Part shown: positions 33,913-43,026 of the stretch, piece by piece
Layout: every line of letters begins with the position of its first letter
Numbering within the stretch: position 1 is the stretch's first letter
Assembly: GCF_003696285.1 (NCBI RefSeq)
Contig: NZ_RFFL01000019.1
Span: forward strand, 1-43,099
DNA length: 43,099 bases
Reading direction: 5' to 3'
Source of the DNA: Stutzerimonas nitrititolerans
GTDB lineage: Bacteria; Pseudomonadota; Gammaproteobacteria; Pseudomonadales; Pseudomonadaceae
Made by a program: the position numbers and the translations under genes
The notes under the pieces: generated by a model
Told to the model about the DNA's origin: nothing
What the model saw: the letters and a program-made list of their open reading frames with translations, nothing else
The model's database searches: none

Positions 33913-35052
33913 TTATCCCGCCACCCGGACACAATTGCGCCCCGCCGCCTTGGCCTCATATAGAGCCCGATCCGCCTCGCCCATCAGCCGATCGAGGTTG
34001 TAGTCGACCCGCGCCGTATCGCTCATGCCAATGCTGACGCTGAGCACCCCGGACGGGCTGAAAGGCAGATTGGCGAACTCGCTGCGGATACGCTCGGCCA
34101 CATCCTGAGCGACCCGCGCGTCGGCATCCGCCAACAGGCAGGCGAATTCTTCGCCGCCGATTCGCCCGAAGACGTCCTGCCGGCGCATGCGCGACTTCAT
34201 CACCTGGCCGAAACTGATCAGCGCATGGTCGCCGGCCTTGTGGCCAAGGGTGTCATTGAGGCGCTTGAACTGATCCAGATCGCAGAGCAACAGCGTGACC
34301 TGCTGTCCGGCATTGCGGCACCGCAGCAGCAACCGCTCGCCATGTTCGACGAAGGCCCGCCGGTTGCCGATACCGGTCAACGGGTCGCTGAGCGACGCCT
34401 GGCGGTACTCCAGTTCGGCCCGTTCGCGCACCATCGCCAGGGTCACGAAGGCGATGCCGACCGCGTAGAGCATGGTCTCGAAGATCACCAGGGCGAAGAA
34501 GTCGAATTCCCCGGACACTTCGAAGGGTTGGCCGTGGTCGAGTGGAATGCGCAGGGTGTAGACCGCAATATGAACCGCCATCAGCGCCAGGGCCGGACGC
34601 AGGGAGACCTGGATCACCTGCCGGCTGCGCCACAGCTCCACCATGGCCAGGCCGATGTAGGCCACGGTGAAGACCGACATCGTCGCGATCCGCAGCCACA
34701 GCGCGTCCGCAGCGAAGAATGCCGGAAACAGGCAGAGACCCGCCCAGACCAGCGGCGCGACAACGATCCCGCGCCAGTGCGGCGGGCGACCGGCGAACAC
34801 GCGCATCGCCGTCCAGTTGAAGGCCAGCGCCAATACCAGCAGCGAGTTCCCCAGCACGATGGGCACCCAGTCGATGCCCATGTTGCGCAGCGCGCCCAGC
34901 ACCGTGGCGACGACGCCCAGAGCCAGCGACAGACAGAGATAGCCGAGCGTCGGCTCGCGGCGCCCGCTACGCCAGGCCAGGAACATCAGAAGCGCCACCA
35001 GCGACATCACATAGACGTCGGCGACGATGAGGGTTGGGACGCTTAGCTGCAT
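33913..35052 (-). CDS. Membrane diguanylate cyclase (GGDEF)
   Basis: The first 210 residues hold about six hydrophobic segments (for example VADVYVMSLVALLMFLAW, LGNSLLVLALAF), a membrane sensor of no named family. The GGDEF domain starts at SLSDPLTGIGNRRAF; the active-site motif is GGEEF at residues 299-303. An RxxD inhibitory I-site (R290-x-x-D293) lies exactly five residues before it, so product inhibition is likely. It makes c-di-GMP from two GTP. No EAL domain. It faces away from the bfd gene; regulation of the divergent 215-bp interval is discussed under the Fur-like box. Confidence 0.92.
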   Translation of the reverse strand: MQLSVPTLIVADVYVMSLVALLMFLAWRSGRREPTLGYLCLSLALGVVATVLGALRNMGIDWVPIVLGNSLLVLALAFNWTAMRVFAGRPPHWRGIVVAPLVWAGLCLFPAFFAADALWLRIATMSVFTVAYIGLAMVELWRSRQVIQVSLRPALALMAVHIAVYTLRIPLDHGQPFEVSGEFDFFALVIFETMLYAVGIAFVTLAMVRERAELEYRQASLSDPLTGIGNRRAFVEHGERLLLRCRNAGQQVTLLLCDLDQFKRLNDTLGHKAGDHALISFGQVMKSRMRRQDVFGRIGGEEFACLLADADARVAQDVAERIRSEFANLPFSPSGVLSVSIGMSDTARVDYNLDRLMGEADRALYEAKAAGRNCVRVAG

Positions 35053-35203
35053 GAGGGGTACCGACCTGCGCGCCCACCCGGTTGATCGACTCGGGTTCTG
35101 AAAGCGCCAAGAGCATCACAACTTTAGCGACTCGTCAGCGCAATGTCCTGCGTTCCGAGACGCAAAAAGCCGACCGCTCAGGAAAACCGTTCAGCCAGGA
35201 GTT

Positions 35204-35232
35204 TTGACAATCATTCTCATTATGTTTAGCAT
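35204..35232 (+). promoter_or_regulatory. Promoter of bfd with overlapping Fur-like box
   Basis: TTGACA (35204-35209), a 17-base spacer and TAGCAT (35227-35232) form a good sigma-70-type promoter. The 19 bases at 35206-35224 match the Fur consensus at 14 of 19 positions, counted by eye. Iron repression of bfd is therefore likely. Confidence 0.75.
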
Positions 35233-35266
35233 CGCCGACATCAAACAGGCTCAACGGGTAGTTCTT

Positions 35267-35485
35267 ATGTACGTCTGTCTTTGCCAGGGTGTCACCGACG
35301 GTCAGATTCGCGAAGCCATCTATGAAGGCTGCTGCAGCTATCGGGAAGTTCGTGAAGCAACCGGTGTCGCCACTCAGTGCGGCAAATGCGCGTGCGTAGC
35401 CAAGCAGGTCGTCAGGGAAACGCTGGGGGATATCCAGTCGGCCCAGGCCACCCTCGCCTACCCCGCGAGCTTTGCCATCGCATAG
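35267..35485 (+). CDS. bfd: Bacterioferritin-associated ferredoxin
   Basis: The 72-aa product begins MYVCLCQGVTDGQIREAIYE; the [2Fe-2S] Cys are C4, C6, C38 and C41 (TQCGKCAC). Bfd reduces bacterioferritin so stored Fe3+ leaves as Fe2+. Expression at low iron is expected, matching the Fur-like box upstream. An intrinsic terminator follows (35504-35527), so bfd and bfr are separately transcribed. The ATG at 35204 in the same frame is only part of the promoter and is rejected. Confidence 0.95.
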   Translation: MYVCLCQGVTDGQIREAIYEGCCSYREVREATGVATQCGKCACVAKQVVRETLGDIQSAQATLAYPASFAIA

Positions 35486-35503
35486 GCCTGAAGAATCCGA
35501 ACG

Positions 35504-35527
35504 AGCCGGGCATAGCCCGGCTTTTTT
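35504..35527 (+). terminator. Intrinsic terminator of bfd
   Basis: GCCGGGC (35505-35511) pairs with GCCCGGC (35515-35521), loop ATA, followed by TTTTTT. Confidence 0.93.
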
Positions 35528-35612
35528 ATGCCTGCAAATCAAGGCCTTGGCCGCAACCGTGGAACGGAAGCATTCTTATTCAGTTTTACCTTTTGCATTC
35601 AATGACTTAGGT

Positions 35613-35641
35613 TTGACAGAGCTGTTCTTCGTGGCCAGACT
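35613..35641 (+). promoter_or_regulatory. Possible bfr promoter
   Basis: TTGACA at 35613-35618 is 17 bases before CAGACT (35636-35641), a poor -10. The spacing and perfect -35 suggest bfr has its own promoter after the bfd terminator. Confidence 0.35.
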
Positions 35642-35679
35642 TCTCAGTCAACACAGTCGTTCGAAGACAGGACACAGAC

Positions 35680-36150
35680 ATGAAAGGCGACAAGTTAGTC
35701 ATTCAGCATCTCAACAAGATTCTTGGTAACGAGCTGGTCGCTATCAACCAGTACTTCCTGCATGCACGCATGTACGAGGACTGGGGCCTGGGCAAGCTCG
35801 GCAAGCACGAGTACGAGGAATCCATCGATGAAATGAAACACGCGGACAAGCTGATCAAGCGCATCCTCTTCCTCGAAGGGCTGCCCAATTTGCAGGACCT
35901 GGGCAAGTTGCTGATCGGCGAGAACACCCGCGAAATGCTCGATTGCGATCTCAAACTGGAACAGAGCGGCGTACAGGACCTCAAGGTTGCCATCGCCTAC
36001 TGCGAAAGCGTCGGCGACTACGGTAGTCGCGAATTGCTGGAAGACATCCTCGAGGCCGAGGAAGAACACATCGACTGGCTGGAAACCCAGCTGAGCCTGA
36101 TCGACAAGGTAGGTATCGAAAATTACCTGCAGTCGCAGATGGATGACTGA
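35680..36150 (+). CDS. bfr: Bacterioferritin
   Basis: A 156-aa heme-containing 24-mer ferritin subunit that stores iron. All ferroxidase ligands are visible: E18, E51, H54, E94, E127 and H130; the heme-binding Met is M52 (DEMKHAD). The start is supported by GACAGGACACAG. The closest functional type is BfrB, the partner of Bfd in Pseudomonas. It follows bfd in the usual order and ends before a strong bidirectional terminator. Confidence 0.95.
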   Translation: MKGDKLVIQHLNKILGNELVAINQYFLHARMYEDWGLGKLGKHEYEESIDEMKHADKLIKRILFLEGLPNLQDLGKLLIGENTREMLDCDLKLEQSGVQDLKVAIAYCESVGDYGSRELLEDILEAEEEHIDWLETQLSLIDKVGIENYLQSQMDD

Positions 36151-36164
36151 TCGGCATGCATCAT

Positions 36165-36194
36165 GAAAAAGCCCCGCAATCGCGGGGCTTTTTC
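36165..36194. terminator. Bidirectional terminator between bfr and grxD
   Basis: GAAAAAGCCCCGC (36165-36177) and GCGGGGCTTTTTC (36182-36194) pair almost perfectly, A runs on one side and T on the other, so it ends both converging genes. Confidence 0.95.
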
Positions 36195-36209
36195 ATATCA
36201 GGGTCAGTC

Positions 36210-36536
36210 TCAGGCGTCGGTCTTGCCGACCGCCGACTTGATCAGTGTCTGCAGCTCGCCCTTTTCGAACATCTCGAGAATGATGTCGCTGCCCCCGACC
36301 AGCTCGCCGTTGACCCACAATTGCGGGAAGGTCGGCCAGTTGGCGTATTTCGGCAGGTTGGCGCGAATTTCCGGATTCTGCAGGATGTCGACGTAGGCGA
36401 ATTTCTCGCCGCAGCCCATCACGGCCTGGGTGGCGCGGGCGGAAAAGCCGCACTGCGGCGCGTTGGGCGAGCCTTTCATGTACAGCAGCACCGGGTTGTT
36501 TTCGATCTGCTCTTTGATGGTTTCGATGATATCCAT
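36210..36536 (-). CDS. grxD: Monothiol glutaredoxin Grx4 (GrxD)
   Basis: The 108-aa product has the single-Cys CGFS motif at residues 29-32 (NAPQCGFSARATQ), plus WPTFPQLWVNGELVGGSDI, which binds glutathione. Monothiol CGFS glutaredoxins carry [2Fe-2S] clusters between apo-proteins. It lies next to bfr and is iron-related by position. Full length. Confidence 0.95.
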   Translation of the reverse strand: MDIIETIKEQIENNPVLLYMKGSPNAPQCGFSARATQAVMGCGEKFAYVDILQNPEIRANLPKYANWPTFPQLWVNGELVGGSDIILEMFEKGELQTLIKSAVGKTDA

Positions 36537-36587
36537 GGTGCCCCTCGGCTAGTCACGATTGCCGCGTATTGTACCGGAAAGAAGGCG

Positions 36588-36616
36588 CAAAAGCCGAGTG
36601 GCCAGCTCGGCTTTTG
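36588..36616 (+). terminator. Unassigned terminator-like hairpin upstream of argF
   Basis: CAAAAGCCGAG (36588-36598) pairs perfectly with CTCGGCTTTTG (36606-36616), a 7-base loop, followed by ATT. No gene ends into it on either strand: bfr already ends at 36165-36194 and grxD starts at 36536 going away. It may end an untranslated RNA or mark an attenuator or boundary. Confidence 0.6.
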
Positions 36617-36654
36617 ATTCCGGCAAGGCACTTATCCCGGCCAGTCCAGCCGAT

Positions 36655-36747
36655 TTGCGCCCGTCGAGACTTTCTGGATAAGATCGCGCCTTTCCCCGTT
36701 TCGTCGCCTCCCACGCGACCCCCTGTCGCAAGCCCTTCTTCTGTCGA
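36655..36747 (+). promoter_or_regulatory. Candidate argF promoter with ArgR-like half-sites
   Basis: TTGCGC (36655-36660) with an 18-base spacer and TAAGAT (36679-36684) is a modest promoter. Downstream are repeated GTCGC/GCGAC/GTCGA half-elements (36703, 36715, 36725, 36743). The TGTCGC repeat is the known core of the Pseudomonas ArgR operator. Repression of anabolic argF by arginine-ArgR would fit. Confidence 0.4.
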
Positions 36748-36789
36748 AATCCTTCGGGCCTGCGACCAGCGGCAATAAAGGTAGTTGAT

Positions 36790-37706
36790 ATGAGCGCAAG
36801 GCATTTTCTCTCGTTGCTTGACTGCACGCCCCAGGAGCTCGAGAGCCTGGTTCGTCGCGGTAGCGAACTGAAGGATCTGCGCAAGCGCGGCGTTCTGTTC
36901 GAGCCGCTGAAGAGTCGCGTGCTGGGGATGATTTTCGAGAAAGCCTCGACCCGCACTCGGCTGTCGTTCGAAGCCGGCATGATCCAGCTCGGCGGCCAGG
37001 CGATATTCCTCTCGCCACGCGACACCCAGCTCGGCCGTGGCGAGCCGATCAGCGACTCGGCCATCGTTATGTCGCGCATGCTCGATGCGGTGATGATCCG
37101 CACCTTCGCTCATTCGACGCTGACCGATTTCGCCGCCCACTCCAGCGTGCCGGTGATCAACGGCCTGTCCGATGACCTGCACCCTTGCCAGCTGCTGGCC
37201 GACATGCAGACCTTCCATGAACATCGCGGCAGCATCGCCGGCAAGACCGTGGCCTGGATCGGCGACGGCAACAACATGTGCAACTCCTACATGGAAGCGG
37301 CCATGCAGTTCGATTTCCAGCTGAGGATTGCCTGCCCCGAAGGCTACGAGCCGAACGCCGCGCTGCTGGCGCAGGCTGGCGATCGCGTCATGCTGCTGCG
37401 TGACCCGCGCGAGGCTGCAGCCGGCGCGCACCTGATCAGCACAGACGTCTGGGCCTCCATGGGCCAGGAAGACGAAGTCGCCGCCCGAATGGCCACTTTC
37501 CGCGCTTATCAGGTCGACCGCGCGCTGCTCGACAGCGCGGCAGATGACGTGCTGTTCATGCACTGCCTGCCCGCCCACCGCGGCGAGGAAATCAGTGAAG
37601 ACCTGCTCGACGATCCGCGCTCCGTCGCCTGGGACCAGGCGGAAAATCGCCTGCATGCACAGAAGGCGCTGCTCGAGTTTCTGGTCGCACCGGCCTCTAA
37701 CAACGC

Positions 37707-37710
<4 letters not shown>
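36790..37710 (+). CDS. argF: Anabolic ornithine carbamoyltransferase
   Basis: Makes citrulline from ornithine and carbamoyl phosphate in arginine synthesis. Motifs: S53TRT56 (carbamoyl phosphate), H131PCQ134, and H258CLP261 (ornithine). At 306 aa it has the anabolic length. AAAGGTAGTTGAT precedes the ATG. Its stop overlaps the start of the ABC ATPase gene by four bases (ATGA), an arrangement shared with other Pseudomonas, so the two are probably co-transcribed. Confidence 0.96.
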
Positions 37711-38813
<1,103 letters not shown>

Positions 38814-38837
38814 ACGTCCGGCGCGCAACGCGGGCGA

Positions 38838-39323
38838 TCAGTCTCGCGCCGCCCGCCGCTGACGGAAGAAATCGACCAGGACCGCCCCGCACTCCTCCAT
38901 CAGCACCCCGCCCTCGACCAGTACGCGATGGTTGAGAAAATCCTGCGTGAAGAACTGCCCACGGCTGACCACCACGCCGGCCTTGGGCTCGCGAGCGCCG
39001 TAGACCACACGGGCGATGCGCGAATGGACGATCAGCCCGGCGCACATGCTGCAAGGCTCCAGCGTGACGTACAGCGTACTGCCGGGCAGCCGGTAGTTTT
39101 CCACCGCCAATGCCGCGGCACGTATCGCCACCATCTCGGCGTGGGCGCTGGGGTCGTGCTGCGAGATCGGGCAGTTGAATCCACGCCCGATGACCTCTCC
39201 ATCCTTGACCAGCACCGCGCCGACCGGCACCTCGCCCAAGGCCGCACCCTGCGCCGCCAGCGCCAGCGCCTCGCGCATGAAATGCTCGTCACGCGAGCGA
39301 TCGATGATTTGAAGTTTCTTCAT
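38838..39323 (-). CDS. tadA: tRNA-specific adenosine deaminase
   Basis: Deaminates A34 to inosine in the tRNA-Arg(ACG) anticodon. The zinc site is H61-A-E63 (SAHAEM) with P90-C91-x-x-C94 (LEPCSMC); the catalytic Glu is E63. An extended C-terminal helix ends FFRQRRAARD. At 161 aa it is a normal TadA. It is convergent with the ABC gene and its stop is 25 bp from it. Confidence 0.95.
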   Translation of the reverse strand: MKKLQIIDRSRDEHFMREALALAAQGAALGEVPVGAVLVKDGEVIGRGFNCPISQHDPSAHAEMVAIRAAALAVENYRLPGSTLYVTLEPCSMCAGLIVHSRIARVVYGAREPKAGVVVSRGQFFTQDFLNHRVLVEGGVLMEECGAVLVDFFRQRRAARD

Positions 39324-39365
39324 TATTCAGACCTGGTGCCGGAAGCGGGTTGAAACCGCTTCAAG

Positions 39366-40736
39366 CTATACCACCTCGATCGCCGCCATCAGCCCGGTTT
39401 CCATGTGATCGATCACATGACAATGAAACATCCACACACCGGGATTATCCGCCACCAGGGCGATGCGGGCGGTTTCGTTCTTGCCCAGCAGGTAGGTGTC
39501 GGTGTACCAGGGCTCGATCTGGCGACGGTTGGACGAGATCACCTTGAAGGTCATGCCGTGCAGGTGGATCGGATGCTGGTATTGGCTGAGGTTGCGCAAC
39601 TCGAAGATGTAGTGCCCGTTCTTCTTCAGCGTGGCGATCGGCCGATCCGCACAGGTCTTGTCGTTGATATCCCAGGCCTGGCCGTTGACCTGCCAGAAGC
39701 TGTAGGCGCCACCCTGTTCGATATTTTGCGACAGCGCGCCGGCCCATTCGAAATTGAAACGCAGCGTCTCGGCGCGCTGCAGATCGGGCTCGGCAATTGG
39801 GTTGGCCGGTAAGGCAGCGGGCCAGCTTCCAGCCGTTTCGCCGCTCGCCACCGAGGCGAGGGTCGCCAGTCGCAACGGTCCGTTGCGCAAAGACAACTGC
39901 TCGCCGGCAGCCGGCACCTTCAGCGCCAGATCGATGCGCATGCCCGGCCCCAACCAGTAATCCTTGCCCAATGGCCGTGGTACCACCGGATTACCGTCCA
40001 GGGCATAGATGCGCGCCTCCCCCCCTGACAGGTTGAGACGGTAGGTCAGGGTGTTGTCCAGATTGAGAATGCGCAGCCGCACGATCTGTCCGGCCGGCAG
40101 TTCCAGCGTCGGCGCATGCTCGCCATTGACCGTCGACAGCACGCCCGGCGTACCGCCACGCGCCGCCTCGCGGGGCACGCTGAAATCGGTGAAGGCGCCC
40201 TGCTTGTCGACGTGCCAGCTTTTCAGGCTCAGGGTGCGTTCATGCTGGAAGCCGCTGGGCTCGCGCTCCTCGACGATCAGCGGCCCCACCAGCCCGCGCC
40301 CGAGTTGCTCGGCGCTGGCGGTATGCGGGTGATACCAGAAGCTGCCGGCATCGTGCACGATGAAGTCGTAATCGAAATACTCGCCAGGCAAGACCGGCAG
40401 CTGCGACACATAGGGCACGCCATCCATCGCCAGCGGCAGGCGGATGCCATGCCAGTGGATGGTGGTCGGCACCTCCAGATGATTGATGAAACGCACCCGC
40501 AGGCGTTCGCCCTGACGCGCTCGCAACTCCAGACCGGGCGCCTGCCCGCCATAGGCCCAGGCGGGCGTCTTGTGCCCGGCCACCAGCTCGACGTCGAGCG
40601 GCGCGGCAATCAGCTCGTAGTCATGGCGGGCCATGTCCTGTGGTCGCCCCAGCCAGTAGCGGGCGCCACCGACGCCGAGGCCGACCACGCCGAGGCCTGC
40701 TAGCCCGACAAGGATTTGTCTACGAGAGAAGGTCAT
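39366..40736 (-). CDS. Multicopper oxidase, laccase-like, Tat-exported
   Basis: The N-terminus (MTFSRRQILVGLAGLGVVGLG) is a likely twin-arginine signal. The copper ligands are intact in four motifs: HWHG (94-97), WYHPH (134-138), HPIHLHG near residue 391, and HCHVIDHMETGLM (438-450). The T1 axial position (449) is Leu, as in high-potential laccases, where CueO has Met. It oxidises substrates, possibly Cu+, in the periplasm. It is divergent from a His-rich cupredoxin at 41011 and likely shares copper regulation with it. Length, 456 aa, is normal for a three-domain laccase. Confidence 0.9.
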   Translation of the reverse strand: MTFSRRQILVGLAGLGVVGLGVGGARYWLGRPQDMARHDYELIAAPLDVELVAGHKTPAWAYGGQAPGLELRARQGERLRVRFINHLEVPTTIHWHGIRLPLAMDGVPYVSQLPVLPGEYFDYDFIVHDAGSFWYHPHTASAEQLGRGLVGPLIVEEREPSGFQHERTLSLKSWHVDKQGAFTDFSVPREAARGGTPGVLSTVNGEHAPTLELPAGQIVRLRILNLDNTLTYRLNLSGGEARIYALDGNPVVPRPLGKDYWLGPGMRIDLALKVPAAGEQLSLRNGPLRLATLASVASGETAGSWPAALPANPIAEPDLQRAETLRFNFEWAGALSQNIEQGGAYSFWQVNGQAWDINDKTCADRPIATLKKNGHYIFELRNLSQYQHPIHLHGMTFKVISSNRRQIEPWYTDTYLLGKNETARIALVADNPGVWMFHCHVIDHMETGLMAAIEVV

Positions 40737-40833
40737 GAGTTACCAGTTCGCCGAACCAAAAAAGATGAGAGATTTTCTCACTTGCGGGCAACTTCCGCGA
40801 GCCGGCTTTCGCCCTGATAGAAAACTGGCTTGC

Positions 40834-40844
40834 GACATAATGTC
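40834..40844. promoter_or_regulatory. Short palindrome in the divergent copper-gene interval
   Basis: GACATAATGTC is a perfect 11-base palindrome about 100 bases from the oxidase start and 167 from the cupredoxin start. CATAAT within it could serve as a -10. A regulator such as CopR or CueR could bind in this 274-bp interval, but no matching consensus is evident. Confidence 0.25.
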
Positions 40845-41010
40845 TCGCCGGATGTCTTGTCGCGGCGGTTCCACCCAGCAGAGGCCCCGCCAGGTGAGCT
40901 CTGCGGCGCGGCAGGCGACGAAGCATGAGCGAATCGTGGGGGGAACCGGTTCGCTTTGTCATTCAGCCCAGCGTTATGCTTCGCCACATATTCAGCCCGA
41001 GGGCATTTCC

Positions 41011-41493
41011 ATGTACCGCAAGCCTTTGAACGGACTTCTGTTTTCCTTCCTGCTCGGCAGCGTGCCGGCATTGGCCCTGGCCAACGCAGGACATGCCCAC
41101 GACCATCAGACGTCACATGGTCATGAGCATGCCTCACCGACCAGGCACGCCGCCGTCGACCGCACGATACAGGTGAGCATGGATGATCGCATGCGTTTCG
41201 AGCCTGCCTACATCGAGGTCAAGGCCGGCGAGACGGTGCGTTTTCGGGTGCGAAACGACGGTCAGTTGCCCCATGAGATGGTCATAGGCACGCTCGATGA
41301 GTTGCAGGCGCATGCCGAACAGATGCGTGACATGTCCGGTATGCTGCACGATGAACCCAATGCCGTGGCACTCGACGCCGGACAGCAAGGCGACCTGCTC
41401 TGGCATTTCAGCCAACCCGCCACGCTGGACTTCGCCTGCCTTATCGCCGGCCACCTCGAAGCGGGGATGAAAGGCAGCATCGAGGTCCGTTAA
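41011..41493 (+). CDS. Periplasmic cupredoxin with His-rich N-terminal region
   Basis: The first 26 residues form a signal peptide (LLFSFLLGSVPALALANA). Residues 27-46 are His-rich (AGHAHDHQTSHGHEHASPTR), a potential metal-buffering sequence. A plastocyanin-like domain follows with type 1 copper ligands H88 (LPHEMV), C143, H148 and M153 (CLIAGHLEAGM). It could donate electrons or deliver copper. It is transcribed divergently from the multicopper oxidase and is probably a functional partner. The long upstream frame to 40735 is not the start. Confidence 0.85.
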   Translation: MYRKPLNGLLFSFLLGSVPALALANAGHAHDHQTSHGHEHASPTRHAAVDRTIQVSMDDRMRFEPAYIEVKAGETVRFRVRNDGQLPHEMVIGTLDELQAHAEQMRDMSGMLHDEPNAVALDAGQQGDLLWHFSQPATLDFACLIAGHLEAGMKGSIEVR

Positions 41494-41612
41494 AAACCGC
41501 ACACTACATGCCCCGGCGGCCTGCATCAGCGGGTCGCCCTGGAAGGATGCCTCCATTCCGCCAGAACGGCATAGCTGGCGAAGGCGGTCCTGGCACCTTC
41601 GGTTTTCTGGTT

Positions 41613-42434
41613 CTAGGGATGGCTGGCTTTCCACTGCCGAGGTGACTGCCCCGATTGCGCCTTGAACGCACGGGAAAGCGCCGCTTCGCTGCCGTAGCCA
41701 ACCTCGATCGCGATCACCTTCAAGGAGCGTCCGCGCCGCAAGGCCTTCTGTGCCAGCCGCACGCGCCAACCTTGCAGATACTGCCCCGGCGTAGTGCCGA
41801 CCGTCTCGCGGAACGTCGTGGCGAATACGCTGCGCGACATACCGGCGACATTGGCCAGCTCATCCAGCGTCCACTCCTGCGCCGGCGCCTCATGTATCGC
41901 CACCAGCGCGTTGCGTAGCCGCGGATGCGACAACCCGGAAAGCAGCCCGCCCTGCACATCGCCGCTTTCCATCAGCTGACGCAACACCTGGATCATCACC
42001 ACCTCGAACAGGCGTTCAACCAGGGCCACACGCCCACATCGCTCTTCGAAGGCCTCCTCGAACAGCAACGCCAGCACCGGCTCGGCGCCGTCAATGGCTG
42101 CCAGTGGCAGACAGACAAGGTCCGGTAATGCCGATGCGATGGGATTGCCGGTCCCGCCCTGGAAGGACAGGTTCGCGCAAACCATGTCCGCACCGCGCTC
42201 GGGGTCGGTGATGAAGCGGTGCGTCAGCGGTCGCGGGAACAGCAGCAGGCTCGGCCGTTCGACCTGCAGTGTCTCCCGGCCGTAGCGCACCTCTACCGCG
42301 CCGCTGCGTACCAGGTGCAGCTGGCCATGTACGCCATCGCTCTGCAGCGTATTGATGCCACACAGCGCACCTGCATTGAACACCTGCGCGCTCACCGGGA
42401 AATGCACCATCAACGCCGCAAGCCGGTCTGCCAT
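41613..42434 (-). CDS. AraC-family regulator with cupin ligand domain
   Basis: The ATG at 42434 (MADRLAALMVHFPVSAQVFN) has GGGAG before it. Residues 10-170 form a cupin_6-type ligand domain (LVRSGAVEVRYGRETLQVER, FPRPLTHRF). The C-terminal HTH pair contains WTLDELANVAGMSRSVFATT and VGYGSEAALSRAFKAQ. It lies divergent from an Ohr gene (42553) with a 118-bp shared interval, suggesting it regulates that gene. This is unusual, because Ohr is typically controlled by a MarR-type OhrR. The regulated ligand is unknown. Confidence 0.88.
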   Translation of the reverse strand: MADRLAALMVHFPVSAQVFNAGALCGINTLQSDGVHGQLHLVRSGAVEVRYGRETLQVERPSLLLFPRPLTHRFITDPERGADMVCANLSFQGGTGNPIASALPDLVCLPLAAIDGAEPVLALLFEEAFEERCGRVALVERLFEVVMIQVLRQLMESGDVQGGLLSGLSHPRLRNALVAIHEAPAQEWTLDELANVAGMSRSVFATTFRETVGTTPGQYLQGWRVRLAQKALRRGRSLKVIAIEVGYGSEAALSRAFKAQSGQSPRQWKASHP

Positions 42435-42552
42435 TTTGATACTCCCGATCAAGTTTTAAGTACTTTACATCACCAACAGTATTTCAATACACGCAGAATA
42501 CATCTCACCGGACAACACCAACCGGCCACTCAACTGAACAGGAACTACCGCC

Positions 42553-42981
42553 ATGTCCATCGAGAAAATCCTCTACACCGCCACTGCTACTGCCACCGGT
42601 GGTCGCGAAGGCCGCGCCAGCTCTTCCGACCGCGTGCTCGACGTGCAGCTGTCCACCCCGCGCGAACTGGGCGGCGCAGGCGGCGCCGGCACCAACCCCG
42701 AGCAGCTGTTCGCTGCCGGCTACTCGGCCTGCTTCCTTGGTGCGCTGAAGTATGTCGCCGGCAAGCAGAAAGTCGCGCTGCCTGCAGACACCAAGGTCAC
42801 CGGCAAGGTTGGCATCGGCCAGATTCCCACCGGCTTCGGCATCGAGGCCGAACTGACCATCGCCGCGCCCGGCATCGACCGCGAGCTGCTGCAGACGCTG
42901 GTCGACCAGGCCCACGTCGTCTGCCCCTATTCCAACGCGACGCGCGGAAACATCGACGTGACGCTGCTCATCGCCGACTGA
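42553..42981 (+). CDS. Ohr-type organic hydroperoxide resistance protein
   Basis: The 142-aa OsmC/Ohr fold has the two redox Cys at C60 (GYSACF) and C124 (VVCPYS), with the Arg near residue 21 (EGRASSSD) and E50 (TNPEQLF) that tune the peroxidatic Cys. Such proteins reduce organic hydroperoxides using lipoylated partners. AGGAACTACCGCC precedes the ATG. The gene is divergent from an AraC regulator. Confidence 0.93.
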   Translation: MSIEKILYTATATATGGREGRASSSDRVLDVQLSTPRELGGAGGAGTNPEQLFAAGYSACFLGALKYVAGKQKVALPADTKVTGKVGIGQIPTGFGIEAELTIAAPGIDRELLQTLVDQAHVVCPYSNATRGNIDVTLLIAD

Positions 42982-43026
42982 TTGCACCTGAATTTTCTTT
43001 CTTCGATCGACCACGGAGACATCGCC

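Noticed and set aside
34225..35046. A 273-codon plus-strand frame over the GGDEF gene
   Set aside because: Shadow of the diguanylate cyclase gene; Arg/Gln/His-rich composition without domain signs.
40735..41010. N-terminal extension of the cupredoxin frame
   Set aside because: It has no signal peptide or ribosome binding site and crosses the divergent promoter interval; the signal peptide starts at 41011.
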